Assembly: GCA_950295325.1 (NCBI GenBank)
Contig: OX485803.1
Location: 38,891,554 to 38,951,553, forward strand
Length of the DNA: 60,000 bases
DNA from: Polytrichum commune
Lineage: Eukaryota; Streptophyta; Polytrichopsida; Polytrichales; Polytrichaceae
Reading direction: 5' to 3'
Shown: positions 49,985 to 60,000 of the stretch, piece after piece
Position numbering within the stretch: the first letter of the stretch is position 1
How the letters are laid out: every line of letters starts with the position of its first letter
Program-made: the position numbers and the translations under genes
The notes under the pieces: generated by a model
Seen by the model: the letters and a program-made list of their open reading frames with translations, nothing else
What the model was told of the DNA's origin: nothing
Database searches by the model: none

Positions 49985-50337
49985 ATGCTTAGAACCTCAT
50001 TGTTGTAGCAATTTTGCTCGTCTAGTAGAAACACGCATCACTAATATTTATTTTATGTGAATTATTAGGACAAGAGGGCAAGTGGCAAGTAATCATAACG
50101 CACTTCAATCACATTCCAATGATTATGACTCCTTGGAGTCATACAAATGTGGCTTTCATTGTAACTCGTTGGAGTCATGTTTCAGCATTGTCATTCATTG
50201 GAGTCAAATTTTTTGTGACATGTAATGTCCATGTATTATGCTTAGAACCTCATTGTTGTAGCAAATTTGGTTCGTTTAGTACAAACATATATCACTAATA
50301 CACCGTTCATGTGAATTATTAGGACAAGAGGGCAAGT
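49985..50337 (+). repeat. duplicated intron end and splice acceptor
   Basis: 49985-50085 and 50238-50337 are diverged copies: both start ATGCTTAGAACCTCATTGTT, and both end GTGAATTATTAGGACAAGAGG followed by GCAAGTG. The offset is 253 bp. The second acceptor opens the long exon at 50322; the first is followed at once by non-coding repeat. Confidence 0.85.
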
Positions 50338-51234
50338 GAGAAGTCTGCGGAATATGGGCATACTGGGTCGACTGCTCCAACCGAGCCTTTGCTTAACACC
50401 ATAACAGATACTAGCAGCCAACCTCCAACGAGAAAGGAGAAACCCGCGGCCAAGAAGAGCAAGGATGAGGCGGAGAAGCTATTGGTGGACCGGAAGGCAC
50501 GTCCTACCCAACGTGCATTGGCGAGAGAAAAAGAGGTTCGCCTTCCAGCCGTCCGCCTATTATTTTGTTCGCATCGTACACTTGTTCGCATGTTATATAT
50601 CTTTGTTTTGGCTGAAACATACGACAAGGATCTATAACATTGTTGAGTTATAAAATACGGATTGTAAATAACATGGACCTGTTATGAAATGATGAAAGTG
50701 ACAAGGAGCAGTCATAAGTAGTTTTGTATCACAGGGATGAGTTATAAATTTGTGACTTATGTGTTACAGGGTTGGATCATAAAATGTCCGTTGTATCTAA
50801 CAAGGACCAACATATTAAAATTTCATTTGTTTTTTTTTGTTTTTTGACAATTATGATTTCGAATGTAAATGTAGGCACCGGAGGCCGCTCCCCTATTGTT
50901 GGAAGCAACTCCGAAGTTGTCGGAGGAAGCACCTTCTCCATTGGCTACGAGATCTTAGGTCAAAATATTTGACCTGAACAAGGAAAACAAGGCCAAAGCA
51001 AACGTGTTGGCTCACGAAGTTATCGTGAGCCTTATAGAAGGCACACTAAACGGGCAACTCATTGAGGAGGACAACGTACCTGTGAGCGTGTCCTCAACTG
51101 AGCCGGGAGCTGAATCCGTGTTGTTGTACAAGGGCAACAACGAGGACGACCCGCCGATGGTATGTTTAGGCGATTCGCTGAAGTCCACCACCAAGTGGCC
51201 TATGGAAACACTCAAGGCTATCTTGGAGGAATGA

Positions 51235-53390
51235 AATAAACCTTTCACAATTAGGTAGTTTACATATTGATGGTAAATGTGACAAATGCTAACACATTTG
51301 GATATATTTCGAGATATTGACTACAAAAAATCATTGAATTTATTTATATTTATTTATATTTATTTGTGTAATTTTCGTCTCCAATGATTATTTCCCATGT
51401 ACATATAAAGTGAATTTGCTACATACTCGTATAGACTTGTGACAATTTTTTTCTTATTTGGCTCGGTCATATAACGCATGACTTGAATGCATCGTAAACT
51501 TGGAATGTATTCGAAATGTGACAGAATTTTCTGACTGGAAGTAATGCGGAAGCAACCCAATATAGTCACAACCGCGCCCAAAGAACCACGTAATGTGAAT
51601 CTCCATCGTACAAGATATCACTCCATCATATCATATTGTACAATACATGTTACCAAGAATATGACTATAAGCCGTCATATAATAATGACATTCCAACAAA
51701 AAATTTGGCTAACGCCACAAAACTTGACTACAAACAATGATAAAAATATCAGTCACATTCCACGTTGTCGTTATGTGGGCCGACTATTAGTTAGAACTTA
51801 GGCATTTTATATGTTATTATTATTTTCAAATTGATATCTATATGATGTTGTAAATTAGTTGTTTAAATTGAGAACCGGACTTAAGTTCAAGACCGGGTGA
51901 CTTGGTAGATGGATATAGTAGGTAGGATTGAAGAAAAATAAGATTTACCGGCGGACCGTTACCTAACTACCTAGGGGTTCTAGAGGGCCTAACCTTTTAG
52001 TCTCCTATTTGTTAGAGGATAAGGTCTCTAGAAGCCTTAAACTCGAACTTTCCTATTGGCTTGCCGGATTAGTCTTTATCCCAAAACTTTCTTATTTCTA
52101 GCAGGATAAGGGTTTTATAAACCTTTAACCCAAACCTTTCCTATTTCTAACAAGATAAGGGTTCTAAAAACTTTTTACCTAAACGAATTCCTATTAGTTA
52201 GCCACTTGGAGTTCTAGAAATCCTTATCCTAATGGTTTTTTTTATTGGCCGAAGGGGACAAGGAAGAAGAGTATTTAAAGGGTGTTAGAAGTGTGTTAAG
52301 GGGGGAGAACGTTAGCATTTAGAGAAGAAGAAGTGTTTAGGAAGCTCATCTATATATGAGGGTGATGGGGTGAGAGTTTTAGAATGACTAGGTTGTACTA
52401 AGTGCACTATTTATATTATTTCATTCATTATTAAGTGAGCAGAACTTTCGAATGAAGGATTTGTGAATTGTGAATGATTAGAGTGTGTAATTGTTGTGAA
52501 AATTTGAGAAGATGTTATTTATGAGATATAGAAGTTGACGTAAAAATTTGGAAGCTTCAGTCTTTGGGGAGAAAAAATTGTAAAAAATTCAAGTGAAGGG
52601 TGTCTAGGAAGAAATGCAACTAGGATAACAAGGTTTGAAAATATGGATCATTTTAGTATTATAGCTATGACTACAAAAATTTGACCCTACCTTTTGATTT
52701 TATATATCTATTATGTGTCAAAATTAGAGATTGATTAGACTTAGTGACCGGATGTTATACCACAACATTCATGCTAGAAAGTTAGAATTCGAAAAGCATG
52801 CACACCTTTTTAGTATTAGCTTGATTTATGCCGAAATTTGGTGTTGATACTTTTAGTAAGGTACTTAATAAGTATATCAAGTTTTATTTGAAGAAAATGA
52901 GTTAGGTGAGAGTTATATCATTTTGAAGTTTAGTATGAGAACATTGAGAGGGATTTACAATAAGGGTGTAGGAAAAGGGAAATGTACTATAAATTTTTAA
53001 ATAATAACATAAGAAAAGGAGCCCCGTGCTTACCGGATAGTGCACATATTTTATGACAACGTAGTGTGTCACGTCGGCCCAATTATGACTCGCCACAATT
53101 ATATTACATGTCAACAAAAAATATGACTACACAAAGTCACATACCACGTCGGATTGGTTTTTGTAATGCCCGGGCATGTCAAAATAACGCACGGACTCCA
53201 AGGTTAGTCAAGGCATGCCCCACGTGCTGTCGGGATCATAAATTATGTTCTTTTATATACCTAAACTACTGTATATATTCATATAATTGATGTCTGAAGC
53301 GACTCGTTGCTAATGACTAGACCCAGTCACTGCGCACATCATCCTCCTCCGGTGTCTCGTTGGTCGGATGGATTGGTCGGATGGATGGAA
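51235..53390. other. AT-rich, gene-poor region
   Basis: No gene recognised. 51.54-51.79 kb and 53.04-53.16 kb share motifs such as ATATGACTA, GTCACATACCACGTCG / GTCACATTCCACGTTGTCG and a CAACAAAAAAT block. They may belong to subterminal regions of one transposon family. 51.9-52.25 kb has repeated phrases CTTTCCTATT and ATAAGGGTTTTA/ATAAGGGTTCTA at about 60-bp spacing. Confidence 0.4.
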
Positions 53391-53427
53391 TTTAGGGTTT
53401 AGGGTTTAAACCCTAAACCCTAAACCC
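53391..53427. repeat. head-to-head plant telomere repeats
   Basis: Two TTTAGGG units run directly into AAACCCTAAACCC units, forming a near-perfect palindrome of plant (Arabidopsis-type) telomere repeats inside the chromosome. Confidence 0.9.
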
Positions 53428-53439
53428 AAGCAATAACCT

Positions 53440-54070
53440 TCTAATTCATGTAATGCAGAATATCAGTGCAAAGTCTAATGTAGAAAATTAACGTAAAAAC
53501 TAATGCAGAGTTTAATATAGAAGACACATGCAGAACATTATCGCAAAGCCTCATAAGAACGTATTGTAGAAGACTAATGAAGAACACTAATGCATAACAC
53601 TAATGCATAGCCTCATATAGAACCTAATGTAAAAGACTAATATAGAACACTAATGCATAACACTAACGCATAGCCTCATATAGAACCTAATGTAAAAGAC
53701 TAATATAGAATACTAATGCATAACAATAACGCATAGCCTCATATAGAACCTAATGTAAAAGACTAATATAGAACACTAATGCATAACACTAACACATAGC
53801 CTCATATAAAATCTAATGTAAAAGACTAATGTAGAGGACTTAAGCAGAAAACTAATGTAAAAGACTGATATAAGAAACTAATGCTAAAAATTAATACAAA
53901 GCCCAATACAAAGCTAGTGAAAAAACTAATATAATAGACTAATATAGGAAATTTGTCTAGATGATAATGCTTAATTCTGATGTGAAGATTAATCCAGGAA
54001 TAATATAAAATTTAATGTCGAATCTAAAGCAAAATTTAATGTAAGACTGATATAAAAACTAATGAAGTAA
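53440..54070 (+). repeat. tandem array of a ~62-bp unit
   Basis: Four well-kept units lie between about 53571 and 53830 (ACTAATGCATAACACTAACG, CATAGCCTCATATAGAACCT, AATGTAAAAGACTAATATAG). Degenerate ones (AATGCAGA, TAATATAGAA) lie on both sides. The array starts right beside the telomere-like palindrome. Confidence 0.85.
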
Positions 54071-55794
54071 AAAATGAAGTAACAACTCTTACGGTCATAA
54101 GCTTAGGATATCAAAAGCTAATGCAATGAGGCAATAATACAACATTATAATCATATTCGGAAATTTTTTAATAAAATATTTGTAGAGTTCAAAAACCATT
54201 TTATTCAAAATTCATATTCATATCTTTTTAAGAATCTTATGATTCTATTTAAATAATGAGGGGTGAGAAGGCGATCACCCTAACCGCAAGAATAAAACAA
54301 ATGACAAATGAGTCAGTGCACTTTTGTTTGATGAAATACATTTTCTAACTCCAAACCTTATCGGCTGTAGACATAGCCATACCTACATCTAACGGCTGGC
54401 ATTTATGGTGACCTTGATCTAATTTATAACCATTAATTTCTTTTACTCAGACCGTCAATTTTAATCACGCTGCGAGTGGTTAAAATAATTAATTCGGATA
54501 CATAATATAATATCTTCAAGAACCTTAAAACTAATTTAGAAGACTGTGGATACATCGGGGAAAGTTAGTATGCGAGCGGAGAGCGGAGAGCGGCGATTTG
54601 GAGAGCGGAGAACTCCATTTGAGACATGAATTGAGAGGGGAAATGCACCTATAAGCGTGAGATTATGGGTTTAGGGTAAATCTATTTTTAGAAAATTTAA
54701 TGAGTTAGGGTCTCTATTACCATGGAAATAGAACAACATTTCCCCATTTGAAACGTTTACATATTTTTGAAACATATATATATTATAATAAAATACAAAA
54801 TTAGGGCTTACATCACTATTACGTCATAAATACAATTACCAAACTTGTGTACTATAGTACATATCACTGTAAATCAAATAAAAATTACTATATGAAGGAA
54901 ACACGAAGGAGGTATGTGAAAAGAATTCCCCACATATAGTCCACTCTATTAATGTTACACCTATAAATGTTAACCCTTTCTAATTGTTAACTTTATTCTA
55001 CTCCCCACATATTGCACACTTTTAAATTTGACTCTATATATGTTAACGAATGAAATGCAACCATAACTACTCTTTGGAAAGACTACGTTTGGCTACGTTT
55101 AGTTCTAGTGACGGAAGTGTAAGAATGGAGGCACATGAGAACTTCCATTAGAAGGTACATGGAAACACGTTCATGTGGGTGTCCAAGTATGTGGGTTCGT
55201 TGGTGCAAATTGAGAAATATTTGCAAGTTGTGCATGCCCATGATTCATACTTCACCCATGATTTCTAAACTTCATATTGAATAAAGTTTTGATTGGGTTT
55301 GCAATTTTATGAATGGTATTCTCTCACAAGGACTCTTCAAAAATGCTTATATTTATAAATGTTAAGATTTGTATATTGGTCGATAAAATAATTTTATAAT
55401 TGGTAAATGTTAACACCTTAATAAATGTTAACTATGATCGTTTCCCGAGGGTTAATATTTGAGGGTGAACATTATAGAAAGTGTTGTGTGGTGTGCAACT
55501 TAAGTATTATTGAGTATTTATGATTTAGTGAAACAAGGAGGAGGTGTGTGAGGTACCAACTTTATATTTGAATGGGTGGATGCTACATTAGCGGTTAAGA
55601 TTGTGAGAGGCATACCGTTTAGGGATACTTGAACTATACTTAAGGGCTAATCCACAAACTAAAAATATTTACAATAATAATTGAAAAATGCAATGCGGGT
55701 TGACATTATGGGAATGAAATAAAGAAGAGTAAGTATGAGACTTGCGCCGGAAATCTAAAAGCCAAAAATAATACAATCCAATACAAAATGGAGT
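54071..55794. other. AT-rich region without recognised genes
   Basis: No frame with family resemblance. Near 54576-54612, GGAGAGCGGAGAGCGG units form a short repeat. The right end should hold the 3' untranslated part of the methyltransferase-like gene. Confidence 0.4.
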
Positions 55795-57102
55795 TCAAGG
55801 AATAAACTCATCCTCACTCTCCGAAGCACTTTGATCTATGTATCTAAGTACTCTTGGATCGTATCTCTCACGTGGACTAGAAGAGGCACTAGAGCTATGG
55901 GAGGAGTATTTGGCATAAGCTACTGCCATATCCTCGGCATAAGAAGGAGGTCGCATGGTAGGACTAGTCGGCGAGCCGAAGTATTGATCCATCAGACTGC
56001 ACCAACAGAGGAGAAATTACGATTGTTAGAATACTTCCAATCAAATGCAACATACTCAACATTAAGTTTAAGATGACAACAAACTTACTCACATAGATTA
56101 ACTGCACCCTGTTGAGGGAGGGCATCGTCGTCGTCCTCGTCAAGGTCTACAACGTGAGTTGGATCGACCCCTAGAGACTCCGAGGCTGCGACCTGTATTG
56201 GGTGCAAAATTTCTTCGTACAATTCCTTGTCTCCCTCAAGTGCCACTATTGCCCTGTTAGTAGATTGTGCTGCAAGAACCGAGGCACCTACAAAGAGCAA
56301 AACAAATGAATTAGTAGAAGGTGATTGAATTGCCTAAGTCTAGAGGCATGGGAATGTTACATAAATTACTCATACCAGTTCCAGCAGTGAGGTCACATAT
56401 AATCCCGCCTGGAGGGCTAAGGCCACTGATTAGAAGCTGGAGCAGGGACACTGCCTTCTCTTTAGGGCCCCTCCAGAATGTGTCACCGTCGTTGCGCTTG
56501 AGTGCAGTATCAGAGGTGACAATGTTGAAAAGAACGTCATCATTTGCAAGGTCAACATCTTCAAATTTGTCACTGGAAGAAATAACAAACTCCTTGGGTG
56601 GCCTAAGCAAAGGTGTGGAGAAAGATCGAACCAACACGATTGCTTTGAATTTTAGAGTCTGGACATCAAACATAGGCCTCGAATTGTTAGCAATGTGATT
56701 GAAAGTATGAATGACTTCGAACTTGAAGAGTGGGAAATGACTACAATTACTCACCCGCTTAGAGTTATGCATAGGGTGAGTGAGGTGTAGAGAATTAACG
56801 ATGGTCCATTCCTCCTTGACCTCCAAGTTGTTGTTGTAGAGAAAGCTCAAGACCTCCTTCTTGATTTGCACACTGTCAGGATAAAATAAGAGGAGTGCGC
56901 CATCGTCGTGAAGATAGCCCTGACAAAAACCAATGGTGAACTTGATAAAGTTCTGAACCTGCTTATTCCAATTTGGAACTTGCCCCGGGAATTCAGAAAC
57001 TCCTGGGACAGGCAAACCATCATGATACTCTGCAATGACGAGGTCCACCGCAGCTTTATGCAACACCTTGCCGGAGAAGAAGAATTCCCTGGATGCTCCA
57101 AC
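55795..57102 (-). CDS. DNA N4/N6-methyltransferase-like protein, C-terminal part, catalytic motif altered
   Basis: Three exons, 56376-57102, 56089-56287 and 55795-55996, join in phase to a 375-residue C-terminal part; the upstream exons were not found. The order fits beta-class DNA amino-methyltransferases. A motif IV-like strand comes first (AAVDLVIAEYHDGLPVPG, ~15-33), then a strand-rich core (CQGYLHDDGALLLFYPDS). Far downstream are TFWRGPKEKAVSLLQLLISG and the AdoMet-binding motif I PPGGIICDLTAGTGASVLAA, followed by RAIVALEGDKELYEEIL. The expected (S/N/D)PP(Y/W) of motif IV is not there, so methyl transfer is doubtful. The tail is acidic (DLDEDDDD) and Ser/Tyr-rich. The 234-bp satellite begins directly upstream of the first exon seen. 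The gene may be part of a mobile element or a host gene with a satellite in its intron. Confidence 0.6.
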
Positions 57103-57106
57103 CTAA

Positions 57107-59310
57107 AAAGAAAAAACCCGTGAACGGCATATCTCGAGAGGGTGCCGTTAACGAAAAATTTGATTTTCATTACCATATCAAGCATCCTAATATGACCATT
57201 AACCAAGAATTAAATGAACGTAGCGGGTCCACCTATATGACCAACCTGAAATTTCTAACCATATTCGGTCATCCTAAACCTATTAGTGCATATCCAAGCC
57301 ATATATGAGCACCAAAAAAATCAAAAAAAAAGTCCCCCGAGGGGGGTGCCATAAACGGAAACTCTTGGGGGCACCACATATTAACCTCAAAATCTTATAT
57401 TTATGAGTGTATTATGCATCCTAATATGACCATTAACCAAGCTTTAAATGACCGTAACGGGTCCGAATATATGACCAACCTGAAATTTCTAGCCATATTG
57501 ACTTACCCTCAACCTTAGAGTGCATAAACAGGCCATATTCAAGCACCAAAAAAATCAAAAAAAAAACCCCCGAGGGGGGTGCCATTAGCGGCACCTCTCG
57601 GGGGCACCACATTTTATCCTCACAATCTGATATTTATGAATATATTATGCATCCTTATATGACCTTCAACCAAGACCAACATCAACTTAAGGGGGTCCGA
57701 ATATATGACCAACGAGCAATTTCTAGCCATATTGACTTACTCTCAACCTTAGATGCATAAACAGGCCATTTTCAAGCACCAAAAAAAATAAAAATAAAGA
57801 CCCCCGAGGGGGGTGCCGTTAACGGCACCTCTCGGGGGCACCACATTATAACTTCAAAATCTGATATTTATGAGTATATTATGCATCCTTATATGACCTT
57901 CAACCAAGACCAAAATCAACTTAAGGGGGTCCGAATATATGATGCACCTGAAATTTATGGCCATATTGACTCATCCTCAACCTTACAGTGTGTAGAGAGG
58001 CCATTTTGAAGCACCAAAAAAATTAAAAAAAAAACCCCTGAGGGGGGTGCCGTTAACGGCACCTCTCGGGGGCACCACATTATAACCTCAAAATCTGATA
58101 TTTATGAGTATATTATGCATCCTTATATGACCTTCAACCAAGACCAAAATCAACTTAAGGGGGTCCGAATATATGATGCACCTGAAATTTATGGCCATAT
58201 TGACTCATCCTCAACCTTACAGTGTGTAGAGAGGCCATTTTGAAGCACCAAAAAAATAAAAATAAAAACCCCTGAGGGGGGTGCCGTTAACGGCACCTCT
58301 CGGGGGCACCACATTATAACCTCAAAATCTGATATTTATGAGTATATTATGCATCCTTATATGACCTTCAACCAAGACCAAAATCAACTTAAGGGGGTCC
58401 GAGTATATGACCCACCTAAAATTTCTAGCCATATTGACTCATCCTCACTCTTACAGTGTGTAGACATGCCATTTTCAAGCACCATAAAAATTTAAAAAAA
58501 GACCCCCGAGGGGGGTGCCGTTAACGGCACCTCTCGGGGGCACCACAGTTTATTATCACAATCTGATATTTATGAGTATATTATGCATCCTTATATGACC
58601 TTCAACGAAGACCAAAATCAACTTAAGGGGGTCCGAATATATGACGCACCTGAAATTTATGGCCATATTGACTCATCCTCAACCTTACAGTGTGTAGAGA
58701 GGCCATTTTCAAGCACCAAAAAAATAAAAATAAAAACCCCCGAGGGGGTGCCGTTAACGGCACCTCTCGGGGGCACCACATTATAACCTCAAAATTTGAT
58801 ATTTATGAGTATATTATGCATCCTTATATGACCTTCAACCAAGACCAAAATCAACTTAAGGGGGTCCGAGTATATGACCCACCTAAAATTTCTAGCCATA
58901 TTGACTCATCCTCACTCTTACAGTGTGTAGACATGCCATTTTCAAGCACCATAAAAATTTAAAAAAAGACCCCCGAGGGGGGTGCCGTTAACGGCACCTC
59001 TCGGGGGCACCACAGTTTATTATCACAATCTGATATTTATGAGTATATTATGCATCCTTATATGACCTTCAACGAAGACCAAAATCAACTTAAAGGGGTC
59101 CGAATATATGACGCACCTGAAATTTATGGCCATATTGACTCATCCTCAACCTTACAGTGTGTTGAGAGGCCATTTTCAAGCACCAAAAAATTAAAAAAAA
59201 AAACCCCCGAGGGGGGTGCCGTTAACGGCACCTCTCGGGGGCACCACATTATAACCTTAAAATCTGATATTTATGAATATATTATGCATCCTTATATGAC
59301 CTACAACCAT
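57107..59310 (+). repeat. 234-bp hairpin satellite, about nine to ten units
   Basis: The core palindrome GGTGCCGTTAACGGCACC stands at 57812, 58046, 58280, 58514, 58747, 58981 and 59215, a spacing of 233-234 bp. Altered versions lie near 57350 and 57585, and a decayed one near 57157. Outer arms CCCCCGAG and CTCGGGGG extend each hairpin. The rest of the unit is AT-rich (TGATATTTATGAGTATATTA, then TGCATCCTTATATGACC) and ends in a CACCAAAAAAAT-type A-rich run. Because 234 is divisible by three, several units read as open frames; these are not genes. Confidence 0.9.
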
Positions 59311-60000
59311 GTCACCAAAAGTACTCCACCCTTCGATTTCGTCCTAGCCCGAGTGGAATAGTATTGATTACACTTAGCAAACTCCTTCCTTAGTAACTCA
59401 ATGTATCATACCAATATGCCTTTGGAATATACACAACGTTAATGACTTATGATTTAACCCCCAAGGCTACATCCAGAACAAATTTCAGAATAGTGTAACT
59501 TTCCCATTACTTTTCGGAATATCCTGAAATTTTATCTGTAACTAGGGAGACAAAGCAAAAAACATCTCACCAATTTGTGAGCCTATCCCATTTTCTGTCC
59601 AACAGTTATGACCATTTTAGTGTGTCAGTCTACCCAGATTTCAGAATGTCATAACTTCCTCCCACGGGCTCCAAAGAACTTCAAATTTTAGGAGCAATCA
59701 CAAAAACTAATTGTTTATGATCCCCTGAAATTTCAAACTATTTTCATTTTCTGCCAAAACGTTATGGCCTTTTTAGTCTGCAACTCTTGAAAACACTTCA
59801 GAATGATATATCTCCTTGTCATCTACTCGGAGTGACTTCAAATTTGTACCACAAATAGGAAACCTAAGAACAAGGCATCCCTCAAAATTTCATGCGTTTC
59901 CAAGCCTTTGTCTAGGAGTTATGCCCATTTCAGCTTGAAAATGTAGGCAAAGTTCAGAATGTCATAACTGCTGATCCAGTACTCCAAACATCCTCAGATT
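59311..60000 (+). repeat. degenerate ~157-bp tandem repeat running off the window
   Basis: The phrase TTCAGAATGTCATAACT or a close variant stands at about 59482, 59640, 59797 and 59953. It is followed in each unit by CTCC/CTCGGAGT...CTTCAAATTT and later CC-TGAAATTTCA and GTTATG-CC-TTT. Units have diverged by substitutions and indels. The first ~150 bases hold no clear unit. Confidence 0.65.

Larger units (their letters stand above)
48419..51234 (+). pseudogene. multi-exon gene of unknown family with two in-frame stops
   Basis: The first exon is 48419-48546 (MAGAIPEYERLQKKNIEDNN, then KPEDP, GTATGT donor). Later exons 49524-49967, 50322-50534 and 50875-51234 connect in phase 0 with good splice sites (CAG|GTACGG, TTATTAG, TGTAG). 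An acidic exon between (VETDTDDDEDKQDEHETSED and KPKRRK) lies near 49235-49340, with edges unresolved. The third exon is open to its donor except for a TAA at 49863-49865, and the last except for a TAG at 50956-50958. Coding segments are rich in Glu/Lys/Ser and contain a coiled-coil-like part (EVRSKLHNFQDNVKGESEDM). The N-terminal Lys/Asn/Glu-rich start recalls nuclear proteins found beside plant transposons, but I do not recognise the family. It may be cargo of a mobile element. Confidence 0.55.

Noticed and set aside
45481-53064. A single 7.6 kb CACTA transposon from the CACTAC at 45481 to GTAGTG at 53064
   Set aside because: Only the six terminal bases match, and no 3-bp target duplication fits, so the borders are not supported.
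57107-59310. CRISPR-like array
   Set aside because: The units are 234 bp and uniform, without short repeats alternating with unique spacers, and the genome is eukaryotic.
57107-59361. Series of similar open frames beginning MHPYMTFN in the satellite
   Set aside because: They recur because the unit length of 234 bp is a multiple of three; unit-to-unit changes show no sign of protein conservation and the frames cross the hairpins.
1-60000. tRNA, rRNA or other structured RNA genes
   Set aside because: No tRNA B-box-like block with a matching A box, and no rRNA sequence, was noticed by eye; a covariance-model search would settle it.

Overview
The window is nuclear DNA of a land plant. It has spliced genes with GT-AG introns and clear plant orthologues (an EME1 endonuclease subunit, an HVA22k-like ER protein, a chloroplast-type HAD-like protein, PEX19). 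It also has head-to-head TTTAGGG-type telomere repeats and plentiful transposon debris. I cannot name the species. The intron sizes and the unusual transposon genes would fit a seed-free lineage, but that is a weak guess.

Layout: 1-18.3 kb is gene-rich. It holds EME1 (+, 5' end unresolved, to 6460), HVA22k-like (-, 7613-10340, eight exons), a small hydrophilic unknown protein (+, 12129-13126) and a plastid-type HAD-like protein with decayed catalytic motifs (-, 14273-18294, eleven exons). Two related foldback MITEs sit in introns of EME1 and of the small gene. 18.3-28.7 kb is gene-poor: a decayed copia-type retrotransposon (primer-binding-site-like sequence, minisatellite leader, broken gag) is interrupted by a small inverted-repeat element.

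28.7-36.1 kb is the most striking part. A G-type (bulb) lectin gene on the + strand has been split by a 5.8 kb DNA transposon (28845-34644). The transposon has perfect 14-bp terminal inverted repeats, an exact 8-bp target duplication (CTCGTTAC), and a two-exon gene for a ~1395-aa transposase. The order of its motifs resembles the P-element/THAP9 group. The lectin reading frame resumes exactly on the far side of the element, and the lectin copy is further broken by a stop, a frameshift and a tandem duplication.

38.2-42.6 kb carries PEX19 (-, five exons, ending in the CaaX box CTIM). 42.6-55.8 kb is repeat-rich. It holds a multi-exon unknown gene with two in-frame stops (48.4-51.2 kb) and surrounding local duplications, a long inverted-repeat pair, and a telomere-like palindrome next to a 62-bp tandem array. 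At 55.8-57.1 kb lies the 3' part of a gene resembling beta-class N4/N6 DNA methyltransferases but lacking a recognisable PPY/W catalytic motif. Upstream of it lies a 234-bp satellite (57.1-59.3 kb), each unit of which carries a strong hairpin. A second, ~157-bp degenerate repeat runs to the window edge.

The host genes act separately: meiotic/DNA-repair nuclease, ER membrane shaping, plastid protein, peroxisome biogenesis. They do not form a functional cluster. Exon boundaries were read by eye from splice consensus, phase agreement and remembered family sequence; no alignment was run.
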